Below, in pieces: positions 6,601 to 12,337 of a stretch of 12,337 bases of DNA (positions within the stretch are counted from its first letter, which is position 1; every line of letters begins with the position of its first letter). The notes under the pieces were generated by a model. That model searched no databases. It saw only the letters and a list, made by a program, of their open reading frames with translations, and had not been told where the DNA came from. The position numbers and the translations under genes were made by a program. The DNA is from Candidatus Humimicrobium oleiphilum (GTDB taxonomy: Bacteria > Actinomycetota > Humimicrobiia > Humimicrobiales > Humimicrobiaceae): the NCBI GenBank assembly GCA_002304935.1, contig DBPS01000049.1, forward strand, positions 1-12,337. The letters are read 5' to 3'.

Positions 6601-6776
6601 GGGGACGTATAATTTGGCCCCTTTTTTTATATCTTTTTCTTTTTTTTACCTATTTGTTACAAAATCCTTTTCATAACATCAATACAATTATAATTTAAAA
6701 CTATTTGCTTATACTGCCCGATTATCCTGATGAATATATCAGGCTTTTTTTAAAGGGAGCCAAATTATACGTCCCC
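6601..6776. mobile_element. 176-bp MITE-like element, copy 1
   Basis: The ends are the family repeat in inverted orientation: 6601-6621 and 6755-6776. The interior has T-rich tracts, then a segment of about 100 bp (from the first T-rich tract to about 6740) nearly identical to that of the element at 8834-9010. It contains no open reading frame of note. It lies between the flavoenzyme stop and the Rieske ribosome site. No clear target duplication is visible at the borders. Confidence 0.88.
6726..6751 (+). terminator. possible rho-independent terminator inside the element
   Basis: CCTGAT (6726-6731) pairs with ATCAGG (6738-6743) around a 6-nt loop, followed by C and seven T. The sister element has lost the right arm of this stem. 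Orientation is plus strand, against the flanking genes, so it might block antisense transcription. The stem is short. Confidence 0.35.
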
Positions 6777-6817
6777 ATGGCTCCCCCTGGTTCTTTTTAG
6801 TCTCTTTCCCCTATTTT

Positions 6818-8809
6818 TTAGAGCCACCTGCCAACTCTTTCTCCTTCAGACACAGCATCTCTTATCCGCCCGACACAATCACAGTCACCGATTATATGGA
6901 ATTCTTCAACTTTTAACGCCATATTCCTTAAAAGTTCTCTGTCTGATTTCTGGTTTATCGCTATTGCTATGATGTCAGCATTGATGCCGAATTCCTTGCA
7001 GTCAGGCAGTACTACTTCCAGTCCTTCTTCAACTATCTTGTTTGGTTTTGTGTTTGTATATACTTTTATTTCTCTCTCATTTATAAGATTTAAAAGACCG
7101 AGCTTTAAATTATTGTCCTCATTTTCCTCAAGCAGATTTGGGAGTATTTCAACGATACTTACATCAAAGCCGTTATCAGCCATATAGCATGCAGTCTCAC
7201 ATCCGACCTCTCCTCCGCCAATGACGACTGCTCTCGGGGACGTATAATCCGGCTCAGCTCCCCTGATGCTTTCATTCCTTTTCTCTGATAACTCTTTTAT
7301 ATTCTCCTTAATCCTATCAATATCTCTCAATATCTCGACAGCGGAAATAACTTTCGCAGAATCAATCCCTTCTATTTCAGGCATTACCGGTTCTGCCCCG
7401 GCTGCAATCACAACAGCGTCCGGTTTGATACTATCGATCATTTCAATATTAACTTCTGTATTTAATACCAGCTTTACGCTACTTTCTTTTAATAAAGTTT
7501 CGAAGTAACCGATCGCCCTTCGGACATCTTCTTTGAATTCCGGTCTGCTGCCCGGATAAATCATGCCTCCGATATAAGGTCTTTTTTCATATAAAGAAAC
7601 ATCATGCCCTCTCTTTGAAGCAGTAAGCGCACATCTTATTCCTGCAGGACCTGCCCCTACCACCATGACCTTTTTGATTCTTCCCGGTTTCGGTAATTCC
7701 TGTTCAGATTCATGAAGCATATAAGGGTTCATTGAGCAGTGAAGCGCCCCTCCCGTTAAAAGCTGCTGATAGCATGCCATACATCTTATGCAGGGAGTGA
7801 CCGGCTTGTTTTCCCTTACATTTTTTATCCAGTGCGGATCAGCGATTATTGTCCTTCCCAGAGCCGCCACATCAAACTTACCATCCCTTATGAAAGCATC
7901 TACTTCCTCGGGGACTGTAAGCGAACCGGCAGCAATAACAACCTGCTCGGGACAGATTTTTTTAATCTCTGCGGCCAGATGAACAAGTATATTGCGGGGC
8001 TGATACATTGTAGGGACAGGAGGATATTTGCTGAAAATTCCGAGAGTTGTCGACTCAGTTGAAACATGAAGGTAGTCCACTCCAAGATCAGCAATATATC
8101 TGGCTATCTTCTTTCCGAGCTCAAAATCTATACCACCCTCAAGTTCTTCATATGCTCCAAACTTGACACCTATATTATAATCAGGATATTTTGCCCGTAT
8201 CCCTTTTATAATATCCGTTATAAACCTCATCCTGTTTTCAAAACTTCCGCCATATTTGTCAGTCCTTTTATTTGTCGCAGGTGACATCATCTGGCCGATA
8301 AGATAAAGATGGGCACCGTGAACCTCTACTCCGTCATAACCTGCCTGGACACCTCTTCCTGTCGATTCAATGAATTTGCCCACAAGCATATCAAGCTCGT
8401 CAGTAGAAAGCTCTCTTGGTTTGAAATTATATACAGGACTATAAATCGCTGATGGAGCCTCTCCTGATTTATAGTATATCTTTCCTCCCATAAGCGCTAT
8501 CTGATGAAATATCTTTGAACCATGTTTGTGGACTTTATCAACAAGCTCTGAATGAGAATCAATATATCTGTCTTCATGAAGACCAACAATCGGATAAGAA
8601 CCTATCTTGTCATAAGCCCTTACAAATTGGGTTATTATAAGACCTATCCCCCCTATTGCCCTTTCCTCATAATATCTTATTGTCTTTCTTGGCCATGTCC
8701 CGTCATCAGCATACATGGGAACACCAAGATTCATGGGAGCCATTGCTGTTCTGTTGGGAATTTCAATGTTTCCGATTTTAATCGGACTGAGCAGGCTTTC
8801 AAACGCCAT
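6818..8809 (-). CDS. OYE-family NADH:flavin oxidoreductase / 2,4-dienoyl-CoA reductase-like enzyme
   Basis: The 663-residue protein has an FMN-binding TIM barrel (about 1-335) with H164-G-A-H167 and S-P-A-T-N-K-R-T-D-K-Y-G-G, a 4Fe-4S site, then a FAD/NAD(P)H two-dinucleotide-fold half with G-A-G-P-A-G (385-390) and G-G-G-E-V-G (531-536). The cluster cysteines are C340-x2-C343-x2-C346-x11-C358; the CxxCxxC spacing resembles trimethylamine dehydrogenase more than E. coli FadH. Such enzymes reduce activated C=C bonds of enoyl-CoA, enones or bile-acid intermediates; the substrate here is unknown. Residues 516-526 (R-G-A-E-P-D-Y-T-S-P-R) fall in an unusually long linker before the second dinucleotide fold and are encoded by an in-frame copy of the interspersed repeat (7236-7255). 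AAAGGAG precedes the ATG by 8 nt. Rieske and thioesterase genes flank it on the same strand. Confidence 0.9.
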   Translation of the reverse strand: MAFESLLSPIKIGNIEIPNRTAMAPMNLGVPMYADDGTWPRKTIRYYEERAIGGIGLIITQFVRAYDKIGSYPIVGLHEDRYIDSHSELVDKVHKHGSKIFHQIALMGGKIYYKSGEAPSAIYSPVYNFKPRELSTDELDMLVGKFIESTGRGVQAGYDGVEVHGAHLYLIGQMMSPATNKRTDKYGGSFENRMRFITDIIKGIRAKYPDYNIGVKFGAYEELEGGIDFELGKKIARYIADLGVDYLHVSTESTTLGIFSKYPPVPTMYQPRNILVHLAAEIKKICPEQVVIAAGSLTVPEEVDAFIRDGKFDVAALGRTIIADPHWIKNVRENKPVTPCIRCMACYQQLLTGGALHCSMNPYMLHESEQELPKPGRIKKVMVVGAGPAGIRCALTASKRGHDVSLYEKRPYIGGMIYPGSRPEFKEDVRRAIGYFETLLKESSVKLVLNTEVNIEMIDSIKPDAVVIAAGAEPVMPEIEGIDSAKVISAVEILRDIDRIKENIKELSEKRNESIRGAEPDYTSPRAVVIGGGEVGCETACYMADNGFDVSIVEILPNLLEENEDNNLKLGLLNLINEREIKVYTNTKPNKIVEEGLEVVLPDCKEFGINADIIAIAINQKSDRELLRNMALKVEEFHIIGDCDCVGRIRDAVSEGERVGRWL
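7236..7255 (+). repeat. repeat end embedded in frame in the flavoenzyme gene
   Basis: GGGGACGTATAATCCGGCTC matches the family end, with CC where other copies have TT or CT. Read on the minus strand it encodes E-P-D-Y-T-S-P. A short TCCCC at 7259-7263 could be a remnant inverted partner. It lies inside the coding sequence without breaking the frame. Confidence 0.85.
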
Positions 8810-8833
8810 ATTTCATACTCCTTTAATTTATTA

Positions 8834-9010
8834 GGGGACGTATAATCTGGCCCCCTTTTTTTTATATCTTTTTCTTTTTTTATCTATTTGTTACAAAATC
8901 CTTTTTATAACATCAATACAATTATAATTTAAAACTATTTGCTTATACTACCCGATTATCCTGATGAATATATCCAACTATTTTTGATGGGGGGCCAGAT
9001 TATACGTCCC
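8834..9010. mobile_element. 177-bp MITE-like element, copy 2
   Basis: Inverted ends at 8834-8854 and 8991-9010 enclose an interior almost identical to the element at 6601-6776 from the T-rich tract to the sequence around GATGAATATAT. The right inner margin differs: here ACTATTTTTGAT precedes the end, as it also does in the solo end at 9766-9787. It lies between the thioesterase stop and the flavoenzyme ribosome site (minus strand). Confidence 0.88.
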
Positions 9011-9040
9011 TCTGGTCCCTCTGGTCCCTCTGGTCCCTCC
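9007..9040. repeat. 9-bp tandem repeat abutting the element
   Basis: TCCCTCTGG occurs three times in a row (9007, 9016, 9025), followed by a partial fourth copy TCCCTCC. The first copy begins in the last bases of the element end, so the repeat probably arose at the element border by slippage or repeated target use. Confidence 0.8.
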
Positions 9041-9047
9041 AGCCTTT

Positions 9048-9545
9048 TCAGATTTCGACAGGGTCAGATTCCGAAGCAACGACTTTCCAGTCATTTTCCT
9101 CCCTGTCAAAATCAGCAATCCTGTCAATGGGAAGCTTCATATAAAGACCTTCTGCTGTTGCCGCTACCTCGCCGTCAGGATTTATGATTTCTCCCGTCCC
9201 CTTAAAAAGCCTCTTGTCCACGCGACTCAGTCTTCCAAAGACTTTTAAATCAACTCCGAGGGGAATCGGTTTTTTATACTTCACTTTTAGCTCAAGAGTA
9301 ACACCCCACAACTCATTTTCACTCTTAATATTTATAGCTCTCCCGATTGTTTCATCAAGTATAGAGGCAGCTAATCCTCCATGAAGCCTTCCCGGATAAC
9401 CCTGATGTTCTTCTTCTCCCTTAAAAATTGCAGCAACCTCATCATTTTCAGTCTCATAGAACCGTGCCTTAAGCCCATATCTGTTCTTAAGCCCGCAGAC
9501 AAAACACATTTTTGAATTTTCCTGTTTCCCTGTAACTTTTTGCAT
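9048..9545 (-). CDS. PaaI-type hotdog-fold thioesterase
   Basis: The 165-residue protein has the hotdog layout of the PaaI/YbgC-like acyl-CoA thioesterases: an N-terminal C14-F-V-C17-G segment, the central helix motif H55-G-G-L-A-A-x-I-L-D64-E65-T, and the following strands T-L-E-L-K-V-K-Y-K-K-P-I-P. H-G-G with the helix D/E is the usual catalytic region, so hydrolysis of an acyl- or aryl-CoA thioester in the cytoplasm is likely. GGAG lies 8 nt before the ATG; a second ATG at codon 13 is possible but less well placed. It precedes the OYE-like reductase in transcription order, and the pairing suggests reduction and hydrolysis of acyl-CoA intermediates, though a repeat element separates them. 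The exact substrate cannot be read from the sequence. Confidence 0.88.
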   Translation of the reverse strand: MQKVTGKQENSKMCFVCGLKNRYGLKARFYETENDEVAAIFKGEEEHQGYPGRLHGGLAASILDETIGRAINIKSENELWGVTLELKVKYKKPIPLGVDLKVFGRLSRVDKRLFKGTGEIINPDGEVAATAEGLYMKLPIDRIADFDREENDWKVVASESDPVEI

Positions 9546-9753
9546 CCTTTTTACTCCATCTATTTAAAAATTATTATAAAAATCATATCCGGCTATAGAA
9601 ATCTCCTTCAAATCTTTTAAAATCTTTCGATTGGATAATAATTATATTACTGATTTTTTTTAACTCCAGAAATAATTAGCCAGCAGATATTCAATTATTG
9701 ATCAGCAGCTGCCAATTAAAGATCCGTGACTATATATTATTGGACTTATCATA

Positions 9754-10989
9754 CTATTTTTGATAGGGGGCCAAATTATACGTCCCCTTTATCCTTTCCA
9801 TAATGGGAGGATGGGTATAGATAAGGAATTTGAGTACTCCTGAAGGACTTACGTATGAAAGATTGGACTTTGCAAGTTTCTGGAGCATTTCTACCTGAGT
9901 CTGGCTATCACCTGTAAGTTCTGCCGCAGCCATGTCTGCCTGCACCTCAAAACGTCTGGATAAAAGATTGCTGACTGGATTTGTAATATATGCAATAAGG
10001 CTGAATGCTATGAAAAGAATCATCACCAGCCTCACACTTGCTTCCATATTCATGCCGCCTTTCATCATAAACATAATAAAAAATATAATAATCATTCCTG
10101 CTATTCCGACAATTATGTTTTTGGCGACATGCATATATTTCCAGTGGGCTACCTCATGCGCAATAACAGAGACCACTTCTTTTTTTGAATACTTTTCAAG
10201 CAGATTATCATAAATAACAATCCTTTTGCTCTTACCTATCCCGGTAAAATAAGCATTGACCTTATTGGTCTTGCGGCTTGCATCTGCAACAAGTATACTG
10301 CCGGCACTCACACCTGCCTTTTCCGTGACTTCAAATATTGCCTTCTCCAGCTCTTCATCCTGAAGCGGCACAAATTTGTAAAATAAAGGATCGATAAGTA
10401 TAGGAAATATAAAGTTGGCAAATACTATAAAAACAATAAAAACTGCAATGGCAACAAGCCACCAGTGCTTCGGCATATACACCATAAGAGCATAAACACC
10501 AGTCAGTCCCGCTGTACTTATTATCATATACAGCACGGCTTCTTTAAGCGCCTCGGCAAACCATGCTGAAAGTGTCTGATTTGAAAGACCGAATTTATGA
10601 CTTACCACAAATTCCTGATAATACTGGAGGGGAAGAAGAAACAGAAAAAGTGCAAAAGTAAAAAGAAAAAAAATAAGTGCAGCAAGCCCGATATTGATTC
10701 TTGTGCTTATAAAAGAATATTTCCAGAACAGAAAGAGAAGGACTCCCATAAAAGACCAGGTAAGAAGCTTTTCAAAAACTGAGGCAAGAAGCATTGATTT
10801 GTTATAATCTGCAGCTCTTTCAAGAAAATTATTGTCAAAATATCTTAAGACTTCCCTGCTTTCAGATGCCTTTATAAGAAGAGCACAAATAAAAATGATG
10901 ACAAGCATTGCCAGAACAACCGCCCCAATGATTATCAAAAAATTTACCGGCCATCCGAAACTGCTTATCATTGTTTTTTTATTCATCAC
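9754..10989 (-). CDS. M48 family (Ste24/CAAX protease 1-like) membrane metalloprotease
   Basis: The 411-residue protein is an integral membrane zinc protease. It has an N-terminal Ste24-type domain with about five membrane helices and the Y-Q-E-F-V-V-S-H-K-F-G-L-S motif, then N-A-Y-F-T-G, the zinc motif H278-E-V-A-H282-W, two more helices, and the third ligand E348 in F-E-V-Q-A-D. T-H-P-P-I-M-E-R-I near 392-400 is the usual end of the family. The final residues G-T-Y-N-L-A-P and a short tail to the TAG come from a solo end of the interspersed repeat (9766-9787). The listed start is GTG; ATG one codon later, or ATG at codon 7 behind a GGGGTGAT site, are alternatives. It likely degrades membrane proteins or trims exported peptides; prenyl substrates are not expected in bacteria. 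Confidence 0.92.
   Translation of the reverse strand: MMNKKTMISSFGWPVNFLIIIGAVVLAMLVIIFICALLIKASESREVLRYFDNNFLERAADYNKSMLLASVFEKLLTWSFMGVLLFLFWKYSFISTRINIGLAALIFFLFTFALFLFLLPLQYYQEFVVSHKFGLSNQTLSAWFAEALKEAVLYMIISTAGLTGVYALMVYMPKHWWLVAIAVFIVFIVFANFIFPILIDPLFYKFVPLQDEELEKAIFEVTEKAGVSAGSILVADASRKTNKVNAYFTGIGKSKRIVIYDNLLEKYSKKEVVSVIAHEVAHWKYMHVAKNIIVGIAGMIIIFFIMFMMKGGMNMEASVRLVMILFIAFSLIAYITNPVSNLLSRRFEVQADMAAAELTGDSQTQVEMLQKLAKSNLSYVSPSGVLKFLIYTHPPIMERIKGTYNLAPYQK
9766..9787 (-). repeat. solo repeat end forming the C-terminus of the M48 protease
   Basis: The inverted family end ending in TTATACGTCCCC occupies 9766-9787. Its inner flank ACTATTTTTGATAG matches the inner right margin of the 177-bp element, so this is a right-hand end without its left partner. 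On the minus strand it encodes the tail of the protease and its stop follows within the inner flank. Confidence 0.85.
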
Positions 10990-11042
10990 CCCAAATGATT
11001 TCAGTATATTATTGCTGAATTTTTAATCTGAAAAAGAATCTC

Positions 11043-11125
11043 ATGGATATATTCTTCCAAATATATCCATATATACTTCTGTATATATTATTTTCCGGAC
11101 ATTTATCTTTGATATATCTATCAAA
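11043..11125. promoter_or_regulatory. three perfect dyads upstream of the M48 protease
   Basis: ATGGATATAT (11043-11052) pairs with ATATATCCAT (11061-11070) across 8 nt. ATATATAC (11069-11076) pairs with GTATATAT (11081-11088) across 4 nt. TTTGATA (11108-11114) pairs with TATCAAA (11119-11125) across 4 nt. The first two share two bases and could not form fully together. They may be operators or leader hairpins of the minus-strand gene; A/T richness makes chance more likely than it looks. Confidence 0.35.
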
Positions 11126-11218
11126 TATAACCTTCAGACTCTGTTTTTCTGACTATACTATAATTTTTGCAATAAAAAAACCACCAGCCTGAAAACAGCT
11201 TCTACTGACATACTATTG

Positions 11219-11232
11219 TGTGAGCGTTCTCA
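11219..11232. promoter_or_regulatory. cre / LacI-family operator-like 14-mer
   Basis: TGTGAGCGTTCTCA fits the catabolite-responsive consensus TGWAANCGNTNWCA at every fixed position except the fourth (G for A). It lies 225 bp before the aldolase start, in a spacer next to sugar-related genes. A CcpA-like or other LacI-family protein could bind it; none is encoded in the window. Confidence 0.35.
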
Positions 11233-11330
11233 TGCAAATTAATTTATGGCAAGTTGCGCCCTACCCCTCAAAAGAAGCATTTCAGATAGATAATTAATTA
11301 CCGAAAAAAATCCTGGAAAAAAATAAAAAA

Positions 11331-11351
11331 GGTACCAAATTATACGTCCCC
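11331..11351 (-). repeat. solo repeat end upstream of the aldolase
   Basis: GGTACCAAATTATACGTCCC plus one C is an inverted copy of the family end with GGTACC in place of GGGCC. No left partner is found in the spacer. It ends in CCCCATGG, the same outer flank as the right end at 6776. Confidence 0.8.
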
Positions 11352-11383
11352 ATGGTTGACTTCTATAATAAAAATGTTAGAAT

Positions 11384-11422
11384 GTTAACATTAACAGTTA
11401 ACATTAACAGTTAATAGTAACA
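11384..11422. promoter_or_regulatory. 13-bp triple direct repeat before the aldolase, candidate operator array
   Basis: GTTAACATTAACA occurs at 11384-11396 and 11397-11409, and a third, diverged unit GTTAATAGTAACA at 11410-11422. The first unit is part of a 12-bp palindrome AATGTTAACATT (11381-11392). The half-sites match those of the palindrome at 273-291 before the GntR gene. The array ends 34 nt before the aldolase ATG, where a repressor would act. Confidence 0.5.
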
Positions 11423-11456
11423 TCATTAACATAATCCATAATTTAATTACAAAAAT

Positions 11457-12337
11457 ATGTCACTTATAAATTTAAAAAACCTGTTAGGCCATGCCAGAAA
11501 AAACAAATACGCAGTCGGCGCTTTTGCAATGACAAATATCGATTTCATAGAAGCTCTTCTTGAATCAGCTATTGAAAAGAAGTCACCCATAATCCTTCTT
11601 CTTGCGGAAGTGCATTTCAAATATCTGGACATTGAAAGAGTTGCCCCGCTGATAATCGACAGGGCCAGAAGCGCAAACATACCTGTATGCGTAAGCCTTG
11701 ATCACGGACTTAATTACAGGACTATAATAAAAGCCATAAGATGTGGATTTAATTCAGTGATGTTTGACGGAAGCAAGTTTTCGCTTGAAGAAAACATAAG
11801 ACAGACAAAGGAAATAACAAGAATTGCCCACGCAGTTGATGTAAGCGTTGAAGCAGAGCTTGGATATGTCGGAGGAGAGTCAGTCGGTGAAAAAGCGCCC
11901 GAATCACACACTCCCGACAAGGATCTTTTTACAGATATCAGGGATGCCCGGAGGTTTTATGAGGAAACCGGCATCGATGCCCTTGCGGTTGCTGTGGGAA
12001 ATGTTCACGGTATTTACAAAGGTGAACCGAAACTTGATTTTGACAGGCTAAGAGAGCTTAGAGATACCATCCCCATCCCCCTTGTTCTACATGGCGGAAG
12101 CGGAATATCCGATGATGATTACAGGAAATCGATCGAGCTTGGAATATGCAAAATAAATTATTATACCGGCATGACAATGGCTGCAGTTAAGAAAATGAGA
12201 GAGTACCTGAATGCAAATCCTGATGTAAACAGCTATCCTGACATAATCAGGACTTCCATGCAGGCAATAAGGGAAGATGTAAAAGAGCGCCTCGATGTTT
12301 TCGGAAGCAGCGGCAAGTGCGACTCTGAAAACAGCCT
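11457..12337 (+). CDS. class II (metal-dependent) ketose-bisphosphate aldolase, 3' end beyond window
   Basis: The first 293 codons are present, nearly the whole expected length of 285-300, and the C-terminal F-G-S-S-G-K-C motif is reached. Catalytic and metal residues are in place: S-L-D82-H83-G, V-M-F-D-G-S-K (101-107), E134 in E-A-E-L-G, H184 in G-N-V-H-G, H212-G-G-S-G with phosphate-binding glycines, and N234. The enzyme would split or form a ketose phosphate or bisphosphate to dihydroxyacetone phosphate and an aldehyde. After K-I-N the sequence is Y-Y-T-G, not the V-D-T-D or I-D-T-D of housekeeping fructose-bisphosphate aldolases, which hints at a sugar-catabolic paralog of the GatY/KbaY/IolJ type. 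The ATG has no Shine-Dalgarno site; an in-frame TAA at 11439-11441 rules out a longer start. Upstream repeats suggest regulated expression. Confidence 0.9.
   Translation, partial: MSLINLKNLLGHARKNKYAVGAFAMTNIDFIEALLESAIEKKSPIILLLAEVHFKYLDIERVAPLIIDRARSANIPVCVSLDHGLNYRTIIKAIRCGFNSVMFDGSKFSLEENIRQTKEITRIAHAVDVSVEAELGYVGGESVGEKAPESHTPDKDLFTDIRDARRFYEETGIDALAVAVGNVHGIYKGEPKLDFDRLRELRDTIPIPLVLHGGSGISDDDYRKSIELGICKINYYTGMTMAAVKKMREYLNANPDVNSYPDIIRTSMQAIREDVKERLDVFGSSGKCDSENS

Larger units (their letters stand above)
10990..11456. other. divergent intergenic region between M48 protease and aldolase
   Basis: No gene was found in these 467 bp. The left part, before the protease, is rich in A/T dyads. 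The middle holds a LacI/CcpA-like 14-mer (11219-11232). The right part has a solo repeat end (11331-11351) and a 13-bp tandem repeat (11384-11422). TATAAT at 11364-11369 stands beside TTGACT at 11356-11361, but only 2 bp apart, so they cannot serve as one promoter. Confidence 0.5.

Noticed and set aside
8552..8845. Plus-strand open frame ending in G-D-V like the kinase
   Set aside because: It is antisense to the flavoenzyme gene; the G-D-V end simply comes from the repeat at 8834.
6601..9010. The pair of elements as a composite transposon carrying the flavoenzyme
   Set aside because: The elements are too short to encode a transposase, other copies lie outside the pair, and no target duplication is visible around the block.
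10597..10782. Lys-rich plus-strand frame
   Set aside because: It is antisense to membrane helices of the M48 protease, which naturally give poly-Lys on the other strand.
11356..11369. TTGACT and TATAAT before the aldolase as one promoter
   Set aside because: They are separated by only 2 bp; no partner box is at 16-18 bp for either.

Overview
The window is bacterial DNA of low GC content. It has A/T-rich spacers, frequent AGA and ATA codons, clear Shine-Dalgarno sites before most genes, and a lipoprotein signal on the one exported protein. This fits a low-GC anaerobe-like lineage such as Clostridia or an uncultured relative, but nothing here fixes the taxon.

Left block (1-4869) looks like a sugar-utilisation locus. 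A lipoprotein, probably an ABC-transporter solute-binding protein, runs off the left edge on the minus strand. Divergent from it are a GntR/FCD regulator, a small cupin protein, a GabD/AldA-like aldehyde dehydrogenase and a xylulokinase-type FGGY sugar kinase. A class II ketose-bisphosphate aldolase begins at 11457 and runs off the right edge. It shares AATGT/ACATT half-sites upstream with the regulator region, so the two ends of the window may belong to one regulon: uptake, phosphorylation, aldol cleavage, then aldehyde oxidation.

Middle block (4870-6268) holds a two-gene plus-strand unit (DUF3795 cysteine-rich protein and a DUF7000-like protein) that faces a decayed methyltransferase pseudogene. 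The minus-strand block (6258-10989) reads, in transcription order, M48/Ste24 membrane protease, hotdog thioesterase, OYE/2,4-dienoyl-CoA-reductase-like iron-sulfur flavoenzyme, Rieske ferredoxin, methyltransferase remnant.

The most striking feature is a family of short repeats with the terminal sequence GGGGACGTATAATYTGGC. Eleven ends lie between 4858 and 11351. Three pairs form complete inverted-repeat elements of 78, 176 and 177 bp, and two of these share a nearly identical interior. The others are solo or tandem ends. They sit at or near gene borders, and in four genes they are part of the coding sequence: they supply the last residues and stop codon of the kinase (GDV-stop) and of the DUF7000 protein (GDV-stop), the tail of the M48 protease, and an internal linker of the flavoenzyme. 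No transposase is in the window, so these look like non-autonomous MITE/REP-like elements that have reshaped protein ends.

Other repeats are a degenerate ~19-bp tandem array over the aldehyde dehydrogenase stop codon, a 13-bp triple repeat before the aldolase, three stacked dyads before the protease, and a 9-bp tandem repeat beside one element. No tRNA, rRNA, CRISPR array or recognisable riboswitch was seen.
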